NCBI GenBank assembly: GCA_964553045.1
Contig: CAZKJG010000014.1
Coordinates: 1 to 64,000, forward strand
DNA length: 64,000 nt
Direction: 5' to 3'
Source of the DNA: JAWLEP01 sp964553045
GTDB taxonomy: Bacteria > Fermentibacterota > Fermentibacteria > Fermentibacterales > JCC-6
This document shows positions 53,001 through 61,053 of this stretch, piece by piece; the stretch's first letter is position 1; each line of letters opens with the position of its first letter. The notes under the pieces were generated by a model, which worked only from the letters and a program-made list of their open reading frames with translations, was not told the DNA's origin and did no database searches. The position numbers were made by a program, and so were the translations under genes.

Positions 53001-53146
53001 AGGGTCTGAGGGTCCTCTACATGTCCGGCTACACGGCCAACGTGATCATGCACCAGGGCATGCTGGAGGACGGCGTTCACTTCGTGCAAAAGCCGTTCTC
53101 CATGGAGAGGCTGGCCCTCAGCGTGAGAGAGGCGCTGGGGAAGTGA
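50039..53146 (+). CDS. BvgS-like hybrid sensor kinase with two solute-binding domains
   Basis: A 1035-residue sensor. After a signal peptide come two periplasmic SBP_bac_3 domains (about 20-240 and 250-475; each with Y-P-P-F/Y, D-A-x-x and Y-C-Y/F-A-V motifs), a transmembrane helix (about 484-506), a PAS domain (about 520-640), HisKA with His674 in GGVAHDFNN, a complete ATPase domain (NLCVNARDA, DDGSGMDADV, GTGLGLATV) and a receiver with Asp968 in TDVVLPGMNG. Such proteins sense amino acids or related small molecules. The GTG at 50039 has GGAGGGG upstream. No separate response regulator follows. Confidence 0.94.
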   Translation: MLTFLILLAALQSTGGASPGDGPRVIRSASEVDYPPFCFTDEAGRATGFSVELLEEAAGAMGREVTFRTGIWSEVRIMLEGGEVDALPLVGRTPEREGLFDFTFPYMSLYGAIVVEGETSGIEGLDDLRGLRVEVMEGDNAEEFLRREDRGIDIVTTGTFEEALQDLSEGRCDAVVAQRLVALRLIRKTGLQNLRVLDRPLEGFRQDFCFAVREGDSETLALLNEGLSIVMADGTYDRLHAKWFGSLELPAGGTVVVGGDRNYPPYEFIDDDGNPSGYNVELTRAVAGATGLQVEIRLDDWSAIRSGLRNGEIDAVHGMFYSPERDLELDFTQPHTVVHHVAVAPKGREPPEAASALTGLSLVAMEGGIAHDFLLGKGFEGQVSTVPTQEDALREVAAGRADCAIVARVPAIFWIDRNRWDNLAVAEDPLLSAEYCYAVPHGRQALLAHLSEGLKLVKESGEYREIYNRWMGVYEERPPGLAAALRTVAWVLVPLVLVLIGAFAWTRTLRRKVRERTVELRESERRYRLLAENTLDVIWTMTPDLVFTYVNPAIERMTGFSPEEWIGSSLADHCDDENLRLMRSTVEEEVRKGPEHEGVIFEAELMRRDGIPVVVEIHGRVIFDDEWRPVMLQGTTRDVTERRRMERERTRLQQQLLQAQKLESVGRLAGGVAHDFNNMLQSIIGNTEMALDKCELEGGPGEHLREIRSAAEHAAGLTGQLLAFARRQSSRPEVLDLNESVDDTLNMLRRLIGEDIDLLWLPGEDLWPVRMDPSQVDQVLANLCVNARDAIEDNGKVTIETANVSFDEDYCRRNPKFDPGDYVMLAVSDDGSGMDADVLASIFEPFFTTKGDEKGTGLGLATVYGIVKQNGGFVNVYSEPGAGSTFKVYLARHVGGKVPAEKKARRPRGSMESKGERILVVEDEPAILKVAESILESMGYAVLTAPDPEEALRMTEEVSGNIDLLVTDVVLPGMNGRELAARLRESCEGLRVLYMSGYTANVIMHQGMLEDGVHFVQKPFSMERLALSVREALGK

Positions 53147-53161
53147 GGCAAACGGTGAGCT

Positions 53162-54889
53162 TCAGCCCAGACCCGGGGGCCTTACCCGTTCCAGGCCCTC
53201 CTCCAGGGACATGTCGGGAATCTCCGCCAGGGCGTCCAGCAGGGCGGCCGCCGCCGAGAGGGTGACTCCGCTCTCGCTGCAGAAGCGGACGGCCTCCACT
53301 ATCCGGTCCTCGCCCAGCTCCAGCCAGTCGAGGCCCGCCCGGCGGGACCCACGGAGCCGGTCGGTGAGGAGGTAGGCCAGCTCGGAGGGCCGGAACTCCG
53401 TGCTGCCGCAGATCTCGTCGAACATGTCCGCCCGCTCCCAGTTGAGAAGCCTGTATGCGAGCTGGTCGCTCACCCCCAGGGCCGAGTAGGTCTCCCTGCG
53501 GTCCCAGGGTGATGGGGGGAGATCGGCCCGGACCCGGTCCAGCATCTCCAGGTCGATGGGCTCGGGGGGCAGGTCGGTGTCGGGGTACATCCGGTCCGGA
53601 CCGGGAAGGATGCGCTCGAAGGTGTTGGCCCCGCCGGCCAGGGCCTGCCGGGTCTCGGACGGCACGCCCTCGAAGGCCTCGGAGATGCGGATGGCGATCT
53701 CCTTCGCCGCGGTCTCCACGTCCCCGGCGGGCCCGGAGAAGAGCACCAGACCATCCTCTTCGGGCACCTCCATGGCCTCCCGCAGGGAGTCGGGGGCCTT
53801 CACCACCCAGGGGTCGGTCTCCAGGCAGGCTATCACCCGCACCCTGCCCCGAATCTCGTCCAGGAAGGTCTGCCCCTCCTGGGTCTGCCAGTCCAGGTAT
53901 CGGGCGAATCCGGGAAGCCGCTGGGCGGCCACGGTGAGGTCGGGTCCCGTCTCCAGGCCCGGGGCATCGGAGGCCAGCTCCAGCTCCCTGCCGGACAGCA
54001 CCAGGTGGTCGGCGGTGAACCCCTCGGCTGTAAGGTCGGAGTGACGCAGGGCGTAGCGCAGGTCCAGCAGGGCCTTCTGGCGGTAGCCCTCCACCCGGCA
54101 CAGGTCCTCAATCATGCCGATCTGGGGCACGCCCTTGATCTCCACACGGGTGCCCCCCCGTATGGAGACGTTGACGTCCTGCCTCACCGTTCCAATGCCC
54201 CTGCGGATGCGTCTCGAAGACCGCAGAACCTCGCCTATGCGGACGGCCCCCGCGGCGGTTTCCCACGGAGTGTAGAGCTCCGGGGCGGTCACCGGCTCGA
54301 CCAGGGGCATGGAGAGGCGATCGGTACGGAAGATAATGTGGTGTCCGTAATCCCGGACCTCCCGGCAGGCGTCCTCCTCCAGGCTCATCTGTATGAAGCG
54401 GAGCTCCCTGTCCAGGAACGGGATGTGGCCGTTGACCCCGATTATGGCCGTTCTCTGGAACCCGGTGGGTATGCTGCCGTCCAGGTACTGCTTGCGGGTT
54501 ATGTGGACCTCGTCCACGATGGACATGTTCAGCATCATAGCTATTCGAAGGGAGATCTCCAGTGCCTCCGGGTTGGCCTTGAAGGGGGGGGTATCGTCCA
54601 TCTCGTAAGTACAGACCGAGTCGTTGTAGAGCAGGTAGTGCACCTGCTTCTTCGTCTTGAACTCCATCAGGGCGGTTCCGTCGTAGTCTCCGAACTCGCT
54701 GAGCGTAGGTCGCATGTGGCGCAGCAGCTCGCTGTCAGGGTCGTCGTTTCTGATCAGGCAGGGGCACCGGCAGAACAGCTTGCTCGCGGTGTCCAGCTGC
54801 TGGTGGGTCTCCAGCCCCGACCTGTATCCCAGATCACGGAGCTCGGTGTAGTCTGCCTGCCTCTCGGGCTCGTAGCGTTCGCTCTGCAA
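53162..54889 (-). CDS. gatE: Glu-tRNA(Gln) amidotransferase subunit E (archaeal type)
   Basis: A 575-residue protein of the GatB/GatE family that resembles GatE: YRSGLETHQQLDTASKLFCRCPC at the N-terminus, DGSIPTGFQRTAIIG, TVRQDVNVSI, and the GatE-type insertion (about 330-430, VIACLETDPWVV, GLVLFSGPAGD) ending in RMYPDTDLPPEPI. GatE binds tRNA and ATP and converts Glu-tRNA(Gln) to Gln-tRNA(Gln) with GatD, which supplies ammonia. GatDE is normally archaeal; no gatD is seen here. It stands alone on the minus strand. Confidence 0.88.
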   Translation of the reverse strand: MQSERYEPERQADYTELRDLGYRSGLETHQQLDTASKLFCRCPCLIRNDDPDSELLRHMRPTLSEFGDYDGTALMEFKTKKQVHYLLYNDSVCTYEMDDTPPFKANPEALEISLRIAMMLNMSIVDEVHITRKQYLDGSIPTGFQRTAIIGVNGHIPFLDRELRFIQMSLEEDACREVRDYGHHIIFRTDRLSMPLVEPVTAPELYTPWETAAGAVRIGEVLRSSRRIRRGIGTVRQDVNVSIRGGTRVEIKGVPQIGMIEDLCRVEGYRQKALLDLRYALRHSDLTAEGFTADHLVLSGRELELASDAPGLETGPDLTVAAQRLPGFARYLDWQTQEGQTFLDEIRGRVRVIACLETDPWVVKAPDSLREAMEVPEEDGLVLFSGPAGDVETAAKEIAIRISEAFEGVPSETRQALAGGANTFERILPGPDRMYPDTDLPPEPIDLEMLDRVRADLPPSPWDRRETYSALGVSDQLAYRLLNWERADMFDEICGSTEFRPSELAYLLTDRLRGSRRAGLDWLELGEDRIVEAVRFCSESGVTLSAAAALLDALAEIPDMSLEEGLERVRPPGLG

Positions 54890-55291
54890 TTGCCGCCCTC
54901 TCCCCAGGTCTTCGCACCGCGACGATGGATATGGGTGCGCGCAGGCGATGGCCCCGCGCGTCAGGTGCTGAACATATGAGGCGCCGCTGTCAGGTCAATT
55001 ACCCGGGGCCTGGCTGGAACGCGGACGAGGTTTGCGGGTATTCTCTCAATCGAAGGCCCGGGAAGTTGACAGTCTCGAATCCGGGGGAGTATATCTGAAC
55101 TGTGAAAGAGGCACCGAGGTTTTCGACCTGCTTCGAGTCCGAACGGCGACTTGGGGCAGGCTTTTTTTCATGGGCATCCGCGTCGCCATTTCGCCGAAGC
55201 AGACGCGGCGCTTCGCGCGGCGACCAAGCGCGCGTTCCCATCGGGCCGGACCGGCCCGGCGGCATCGAACTCATCGGAAGGGAGTGTTCGC
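54890..55291. other. Divergent gatE/hpf intergenic region
   Basis: These 402 bases hold the gatE promoter (not located) and the hpf promoter (55066-55095), then a transcribed leader of about 190 bases. A run of seven T lies at 55162-55168 without a clear hairpin before it. No convincing gene is seen. Confidence 0.55.
55066..55095 (+). promoter_or_regulatory. Sigma-70 promoter upstream of hpf
   Basis: TTGACA (55066-55071), an 18-base spacer and TATATC (55090-55095). A long leader to the hpf start at 55292 follows. Confidence 0.6.
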
Positions 55292-55861
55292 ATGAACATC
55301 GAGCTGGACGGAAGGCACTTCGACCTTACGGAGGCGCTCAAGTCGCACGTGGAGAAGAAGCTCTCCTCCCTGGAGAAGTACTACGACGGCATCGACCGGG
55401 TTCACGTCATCCTGGAGGTAACCGCCGGAGTCAACCACGTGCACGTTCAGCTCAGGGGCGACAGGCTCAAGCTGGATTCCCGCTCCAAGTCCCATGACAT
55501 GTACGCCGCATTCGACGAGAGCGCCTACAATCTGGAGCGCCAGCTGCGCAAGTTCAAGGACAAGATTCACGGACATCCGCACAGGAGGAACGGAATGGGC
55601 AGGTCGTCGGAGTTGCCGGCGTCGGGCAGCTACTACATTCCCGCCGAGGTCTCCGAGCTGGACCGGGCCCTTCTGGTCCGTGACGACTTCACCCTGCCGA
55701 GGATGACCACCAACGAGGCCATGACCGAGCTGGAGGTCAACAACTCCGAGCACCTGGTCTTCTACAACACCGAGACCGAGAGCATCAGCGCGGCCTACAG
55801 GACCTCCACCGACACAAGCCAGGTAGTGGAGCTCACGGAGGCCGCCGCGGCGAGAACCTAG
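55292..55861 (+). CDS. hpf: Ribosome hibernation promoting factor, long form
   Basis: A 189-residue protein. Residues 1-100 match HPF/YfiA (MNIELDGRHFDLTEALKSHV, KLSSLEKYYDGID, HVQLRGDRLKLD). The C-terminal part (about 125-180; PRMTTNEAMTELEV, HLVFYNTETESIS) is the dimer-forming domain of long HPF, which pairs ribosomes into 100S particles in resting cells. GGAAGGGAG precedes the ATG. It is followed by hprK after 35 bases. Confidence 0.94.
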   Translation: MNIELDGRHFDLTEALKSHVEKKLSSLEKYYDGIDRVHVILEVTAGVNHVHVQLRGDRLKLDSRSKSHDMYAAFDESAYNLERQLRKFKDKIHGHPHRRNGMGRSSELPASGSYYIPAEVSELDRALLVRDDFTLPRMTTNEAMTELEVNNSEHLVFYNTETESISAAYRTSTDTSQVVELTEAAAART

Positions 55862-55896
55862 GGGCTGGATGGTCCTATGAGTTACGTGGCATTCCG

Positions 55897-56847
55897 GTGA
55901 GGGACGGCTATCCGGACCCCGACAGGCTTACCGTCGGGGAGGTCTACAGACACATGGGCGAGAGGCTCCGGCTCTCCCCCGTGGTGGACGAGGGAATGGA
56001 CAGCCTGGTCCTCTCCGAGGACGTGAGCAGGCCGGGCCTCTGCCTTACGGGCTACACGCACAAGTTCCTCCACGAGCGAATCCAGATCTTCGGGGAGACC
56101 GAGATAACCTACCTCAGCCGCCTCGGGCCCGAGCAGCGCGGTGAGGCGCTGGACAACGTGTTCGGGTTTCCCGTCTACTGCTGTATAGTAACCAAGGGGC
56201 TGACGCCCCCCGACGAGCTGCTTTCGCGGGTCCGGGACAGTGGAACCGCCCTTTTCAGCTCTCCTCGGGACACTACGCCCCTCATCCACGACCTGAGCGA
56301 CTGGCTGGGGGAGACCTTTGCTCCCCGCAAGTGCTTGCACGGCACACTGGTGGATGTCTTCGGAATAGGTCTGCTCTGTACCGGCCGCAGCGCCATAGGA
56401 AAGAGCGAGGCCGTGCTGGGTCTGGTGGAGAGGGGCCACCGCCTGGTGGCCGACGACAGCATACGCATAAGGAGGGCGGGCGATCGCCTCCTGGGCACCG
56501 GAGACTCCCTGATGGGCTATCACATGGAGATCCGCGGCCTGGGCATGGTGGACGTGTCCGCACTCTACGGAGTGAAAGCGGTGAAATCCAAGCAGCAGGT
56601 GGACATGGAGGTCCGCCTGAAGGACTGGTCGGAGGACCTTGACTACGACCGGACGGGGCTGGAGGAGAGGACCACGAACATCCTGGGGGTCCGGATTCCA
56701 CTCTTCGTGATTCCCGTGCTGCCGGGAAGGAACATAACGCTCCTGCTGGAGGTGGCGGCCATGGAGCATCTGCTGCGGAAGGGGAGCAGCACGCCGGCCA
56801 GGCTGCTGAACCGGGAGCTCATAGACAGGATGCGCGGCGGCCATTAG
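55897..56847 (+). CDS. hprK: HPr kinase/phosphorylase
   Basis: A 316-residue enzyme that adds and removes phosphate on Ser46 of HPr. The N-terminal domain ends near residue 130; the catalytic part has HGTLVDVFG, the Walker A G163RSAIGKS170, VADDSIRI and the signature EIRGLGMVDVSALYG. All key residues are present. The GTG at 55897 overlaps the stop of a tiny 7-codon frame at 55877-55900. It is clustered with hpf, ptsH and ptsI. Confidence 0.94.
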   Translation: MRDGYPDPDRLTVGEVYRHMGERLRLSPVVDEGMDSLVLSEDVSRPGLCLTGYTHKFLHERIQIFGETEITYLSRLGPEQRGEALDNVFGFPVYCCIVTKGLTPPDELLSRVRDSGTALFSSPRDTTPLIHDLSDWLGETFAPRKCLHGTLVDVFGIGLLCTGRSAIGKSEAVLGLVERGHRLVADDSIRIRRAGDRLLGTGDSLMGYHMEIRGLGMVDVSALYGVKAVKSKQQVDMEVRLKDWSEDLDYDRTGLEERTTNILGVRIPLFVIPVLPGRNITLLLEVAAMEHLLRKGSSTPARLLNRELIDRMRGGH

Positions 56848-56874
56848 CCCCGATCGTTCGGAACGGAGGTATGC

Positions 56875-57141
56875 TTGACCGAGAAGAAGGTGTTGGTGTC
56901 CAACAGGCTGGGCATACACGCACGGCCGGCCGCGCTGCTGGTCAAGGCCGCCGCGGAGTACTCCAGCGAAATTCACATCGCCTTTGGCGGTGACAGGGTG
57001 AACGCCAAGAGCATCATGGGGGTGATGACGCTGGCCGCCGGAAAGGGCGCAGAGCTCATCATCGAGGCCGAGGGCCCGGATGAGACCGAGGCGGTGGAGG
57101 CACTGGCGGCCATAGTGGAAGACGGATTCGGGGAGGACTAG
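56875..57141 (+). CDS. ptsH: Phosphocarrier protein HPr
   Basis: An 88-residue HPr with both control sites: His15 in GIHARPA (phosphorylated by enzyme I) and Ser46 in AKSIMGVMTL (phosphorylated by HPr kinase). The length is exactly that of the family. The TTG at 56875 follows GGAGGT; the nearby ATG at 56871 is out of frame. Confidence 0.95.
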   Translation: MTEKKVLVSNRLGIHARPAALLVKAAAEYSSEIHIAFGGDRVNAKSIMGVMTLAAGKGAELIIEAEGPDETEAVEALAAIVEDGFGED

Positions 57142-57142
57142 A

Positions 57143-58912
57143 CTGGCTCGAAGATTCGAAGGAACGCCCGGCTCGCCCGGAATAGGCATCGGCCCGGCCT
57201 TTCTGCTGAGCGTCGAGGAGCTGCGCATAAGCAGGAGGGACCTCAGCGGACCCGGCGAGGTGGAGAGGGAGATAAGGAGGTTCGACGCCGCCCTGGAGGC
57301 CACCCGGGAGGAGCTGCGCCGGCTCTCGCAGAACGTGGGCGACCTCATCGAGGGCAGGCAGCTGGTGGAGGTCCACATGATGCTGCTGGACGACCCCACC
57401 ATAAGGCGCGACGTGCAGGACAGGATAATCAACGACCTGGTGAACGCCGAGTACGCGGTCAGCCAGGTCCTCTACGAGGTTCTGGACCGCTTCAGCCAGA
57501 TGGAAGACCCCTACATGAGGGAGAGGGCGGCCGACGTCCGGGACGTGGGACGGCGGGTGATGGCGCAGCTGCTCGGTTCGGAGCGTGAGGCGCTGCTGAA
57601 GATAGACCACCCGGTGGTTCTCATAGGCCGCGACCTCGATCCCTCCGACACCGCCGGTCTCGACAGGGAGAAGGTGCTGGCCTTCGCGACCGACAAGGGA
57701 GGCCGCACCTCCCACACCGCGATCCTGGCCAGGAGCATAGGAATGCCGGCGGTGGTGGGCCTGCGGGAGGCGGCGGAGTACATACAGCCAGGCCAGACCG
57801 TGATAGTGGACGGAATACACGGAACGGTGATCCTCGACCCCGATGAGGACCAGCTCCACTACTACCGCGAGCTTCAAACCAGGTACCGCGACACCGAGGA
57901 GAACATCGCCCGCAACGCCTGTGAGCCGGCGGTCACCGAGGACGGCCACAAGGTCGAGCTCTCGGCCAACATAGAGTTCTCCCAGGAGGCGGACCAGGTG
58001 CGCAGGTACGGCGGATGCGGCGTGGGCCTGTTCCGCACCGAGTTCCTCAAGCTGCTGGCTCCGGAGAGCGACGACGAGGAGACGCAGTTCAGCGCCTACC
58101 AGCACGTCCTGGAGACGCTCAGGCCGGAGCCGGTGATAATACGCACCTTCGACCTGGGCGGCGACAAGTTCCTCAGCGAGCTGGAGGTCAGCGAGCGTAA
58201 TCCCTTCCTGGGCTGGCGGGCCATACGTGTCTGCCAGGACCGCCCGGAGCTCTTCGAGCCCCAGTTGCGGGCCGTTCTCAGGGCATCCGTGCTGGGAAAC
58301 GCCAGGCTGATGATACCCATGATCACCCATGTGGAGCAGGTGGTGGGCATAAGGAGGCAGCTGGACGAGACCGCCGACCGCCTGGAGAGCGAGGGGCATA
58401 GGGTGGACCGGTCCATGGAGCTGGGCATAATGGTGGAGACGCCTGCGGCCGCCCTGGGCATCGACCTCCTGCTGCCCTACGTGGACTTCGTCTCCCTGGG
58501 CACCAACGACCTCACCCAGTACACCCTCGCCGTCGACAGGGGCAGCCCCTATGTGGCCAACCTCTTCGACCCGCTCCACCCCACGGTGCTCCGGCAGATA
58601 GACCATGTGGTGAGGGCCTGCCACGCCGCCGGGAAGTGGGTGGGGATCTGCGGGCAGATGGCCGGAGACCCCCTCGGGGTACCCCTGCTGCTGGGCTTCG
58701 ATCTTGACGAGCTGAGCGTGGCGCTTACCCTTATTCCCGACGTCAAGAGGATGATAAGGGTGGTGAGCATGGACGGAGCGCGGGACCTCGCCGCCCGGGC
58801 GCTCAAGCTGGAGTCCGCCCGCAAGGTCAGGCGGCTCGTGCTTGACTTCGTGATAGACAGGTACCCGGAAGTGCTTCTGGACACCGTGGAGAACGGCGAG
58901 GAAGGCGACTGA
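57143..58912 (+). CDS. ptsI: PTS enzyme I, likely CTG start
   Basis: A 589-residue enzyme I, which passes phosphate from PEP to HPr. The active His191 lies in GGRTSHTAILA; GVGLFRTEFL, LGTNDLTQYTLAVDR and GICGQMAG are also intact. The conserved N-terminus GSPGIGIGPAF is only included if translation starts at the CTG at 57143, which has GGGGAGG 6 bases upstream; an in-frame stop at 57113-57115 rules out anything earlier, and the first usual start (GTG at 57260) would cut 39 conserved residues. HPr stops 1 base before. Confidence 0.93.
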   Translation: MARRFEGTPGSPGIGIGPAFLLSVEELRISRRDLSGPGEVEREIRRFDAALEATREELRRLSQNVGDLIEGRQLVEVHMMLLDDPTIRRDVQDRIINDLVNAEYAVSQVLYEVLDRFSQMEDPYMRERAADVRDVGRRVMAQLLGSEREALLKIDHPVVLIGRDLDPSDTAGLDREKVLAFATDKGGRTSHTAILARSIGMPAVVGLREAAEYIQPGQTVIVDGIHGTVILDPDEDQLHYYRELQTRYRDTEENIARNACEPAVTEDGHKVELSANIEFSQEADQVRRYGGCGVGLFRTEFLKLLAPESDDEETQFSAYQHVLETLRPEPVIIRTFDLGGDKFLSELEVSERNPFLGWRAIRVCQDRPELFEPQLRAVLRASVLGNARLMIPMITHVEQVVGIRRQLDETADRLESEGHRVDRSMELGIMVETPAAALGIDLLLPYVDFVSLGTNDLTQYTLAVDRGSPYVANLFDPLHPTVLRQIDHVVRACHAAGKWVGICGQMAGDPLGVPLLLGFDLDELSVALTLIPDVKRMIRVVSMDGARDLAARALKLESARKVRRLVLDFVIDRYPEVLLDTVENGEEGD

Positions 58913-58974
58913 CCTCCCTCCTGCGCCGCGCCGAAAAACCGCCCGAATCCCTGGATGCAACGAAAGGTAGTGAC

Positions 58975-59961
58975 ATGCACGCCATAGTTCCGGTTGCCGG
59001 CAAGGGAACGAGAATGCGCCCCCATACCTGGTCCCGTCCCAAGCCGCTGTTGGGCGTGGCCGGAAAACCCATGCTGGCGCACATACTCGACGATCTGGTA
59101 GGGGCGGGCCTGAAGAAGATATCCCTGGTCGTGGGCTACATGGGTGACGAGATAGAGCGCTGGGCCCGGGAGCGCTACGGAGAACGTACCGAGATATACT
59201 GTCCGCGTCAGCAGACAATGGACGGACTGGCGTCGGCCGTGGCGCTGGCGGAGCCCCACATAGGAGACGAGAAGGCGTTCGTGGTGCTGGGAGACACCAT
59301 CTTCCGGGCAGACCTGGAGGGTCTGCTCCGCAGCGACCGGAACATGATATGCGCCATGAAGGTGGAGGACCCCCGCCGTTTCGGCGTGGTGGTGATGCAG
59401 GACGACAAGGTGGTCCGTCTTGTGGAGAAGCCGCAGGAGTACGTGAGCGACTTGGCCATAGTGGGCCTCTACCTCTTCCAGAGCGCGCCGCGGCTGATGT
59501 CCGCCATCCACGAGCTGCTTGACAGCGGAAAGCGGACGAAAGGTGAGTTCCAGCTCACGGACGCCATGCAGATAATGCTGGACCGGGGGGAGGAGTTCGG
59601 GACCTTCGAGATCGACGGCTGGTTCGACTGCGGCAAGCCCGAGACGCTTCTGCGGACCAATCGCGACCTTCTGGAACGCTCCGGCGGAGTCCGAAAGGCA
59701 ACCGAGGACGGAGCGGTGATAGTGGAGCCCGTTCACCTGGAGGCCGGAGCGGTGATACGCAGATCGGTCGTGGGGCCGGCGGTAACGGTAGCCCGGGACG
59801 CCGTCGTCGAGGATTCCGTGGTTTCCAACTCCATACTGGACAGGGGCTGCAGGGTCAGCGGAGCCAGGCTGGAGGGATCGATCGTGGGTATGCGGGCGGA
59901 GGTGAGCGGACGGCCCGTCCGCCTCAGCGTAGCCGACGACTCGGTGGTGGAGCCGGGCTGA
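58975..59961 (+). CDS. Sugar-phosphate nucleotidyltransferase
   Basis: A 328-residue nucleotidyltransferase with the opening IVPVAGKGTRMRPHTWSRPKPLLGVAGKP, VLGDTIFR and VEKPQEYVSD, followed by a left-handed beta-helix tail (isoleucine-patch repeats from about 240). It makes an NDP-sugar, possibly dTDP-glucose or similar (RfbA/RmlA-like archaeal group), which could feed the glycosyltransferases next to it. The ATG at 58975 is preceded by AAAGGTAG. Confidence 0.9.
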   Translation: MHAIVPVAGKGTRMRPHTWSRPKPLLGVAGKPMLAHILDDLVGAGLKKISLVVGYMGDEIERWARERYGERTEIYCPRQQTMDGLASAVALAEPHIGDEKAFVVLGDTIFRADLEGLLRSDRNMICAMKVEDPRRFGVVVMQDDKVVRLVEKPQEYVSDLAIVGLYLFQSAPRLMSAIHELLDSGKRTKGEFQLTDAMQIMLDRGEEFGTFEIDGWFDCGKPETLLRTNRDLLERSGGVRKATEDGAVIVEPVHLEAGAVIRRSVVGPAVTVARDAVVEDSVVSNSILDRGCRVSGARLEGSIVGMRAEVSGRPVRLSVADDSVVEPG

Positions 59962-59985
59962 CCGGCGGTTGCGGGAGGGGGCGGA

Positions 59986-61053
59986 TTGGCCGAGCGCGCG
60001 TCGAGGGAAACCTGCGTGATCTACGGCTCCGCACTGGCCCACCGGGGCGGAACCGGTGTCTACCTCAGGCGGCTCCTGAGGGGTCTTGTGCAGCTGGGAG
60101 CGGATGTGCTCGTGGCGGCGCCGGGAGGGGCCGTCTCCCCCGCGGAGGCGCTGCGATTCGAGGGTTGGCCGGAGGGTGTGGCCAAGGTGTTTCTCGACCA
60201 TGCCGAGGCTCCCGGTATCGCCCGCTCGGCGGGCGCGGCGCTGGTGCATCTTCCGGCATTCGCAGGCCGTGCGCCGAAGGGCGTGCCCAGCGTGGTGACC
60301 GTTCACGACATGGCCTACATGGCAAGGCCTTCGTGGTTTCCCCTCCTGCGGTCGGTCTACTACCGGCTGCTGTTCACCCGGATCGCCCGCCGGGCCCGGC
60401 TGGTGATGGCCGACAGCCGTTTCACCGCCTCCGAGCTCCAGAGGCTGGCCGGCCTGGACCCGGACGGGATAAGGACGGTCTACCTCTCGGCCGACAACGC
60501 CCGGGTCGACCCGACACCGCTTCTTGACAGGCTGCGGATCGAGCCCGAGTACCTCCTCTGCGTGGGCACTGTGGAGCCGAGGAAGAACATACCGGCCCTT
60601 CTGGACGCCATGGAACTGCTCAGGAGGGACAGGCCCGACCTGAGGCTGCTGTTGGCGGGAAGGTGGGGCTGGGGCAGCAGGGGGCTGCGGCGCCGGCTCG
60701 AAGTCCAGGAGGGCGTGTTGTGGGCCGGAGCCCTGGGCGCCGAAGACCTGGAGCGGGCCTACTGCGGGGCCTCTCTACTGGTTTACCCGTCCCTCTACGA
60801 GGGGTTCGGCCTTCCGCCGCTGGAGGCTGCAAGGGCCGGGGTGTCCAGCGTGGTCGGTCCCGCGGTGGCGCTGAGAGAGGTCTATGCCGACGCCGCCTTT
60901 CACAGCGGAGGCGACCCGACGTCGCTGGCGGAGACCGTGGGCCGGGCCCTGGAGGCCCCGGCTCCGGCGGGCATGGAATCGCTGGTGGAGACCCTTACGA
61001 ACGAACGCATGGCGAAAGCGGTGATGGAGGTCTACGGAGAGGTACTCCGTTGA
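59986..61053 (+). CDS. Family 4 glycosyltransferase, TTG start
   Basis: A 355-residue GT-B enzyme: HRGGTGVYLRRLLRGL, VVTVHDMAYMARPSWFP, CVGTVEPRKNIPALLDAMELL, and VYPSLYEGFGLPPLEAARAGV with the E-x7-E pattern of GT4. The TTG at 59986 follows GGGAGGGGG. It overlaps the next gene by a TTGA junction. Confidence 0.9.
   Translation: MAERASRETCVIYGSALAHRGGTGVYLRRLLRGLVQLGADVLVAAPGGAVSPAEALRFEGWPEGVAKVFLDHAEAPGIARSAGAALVHLPAFAGRAPKGVPSVVTVHDMAYMARPSWFPLLRSVYYRLLFTRIARRARLVMADSRFTASELQRLAGLDPDGIRTVYLSADNARVDPTPLLDRLRIEPEYLLCVGTVEPRKNIPALLDAMELLRRDRPDLRLLLAGRWGWGSRGLRRRLEVQEGVLWAGALGAEDLERAYCGASLLVYPSLYEGFGLPPLEAARAGVSSVVGPAVALREVYADAAFHSGGDPTSLAETVGRALEAPAPAGMESLVETLTNERMAKAVMEVYGEVLR

Noticed and set aside
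57059..59218. A 719-codon minus-strand frame opposite ptsI
   Set aside because: Antisense shadow of a well-supported enzyme I gene.
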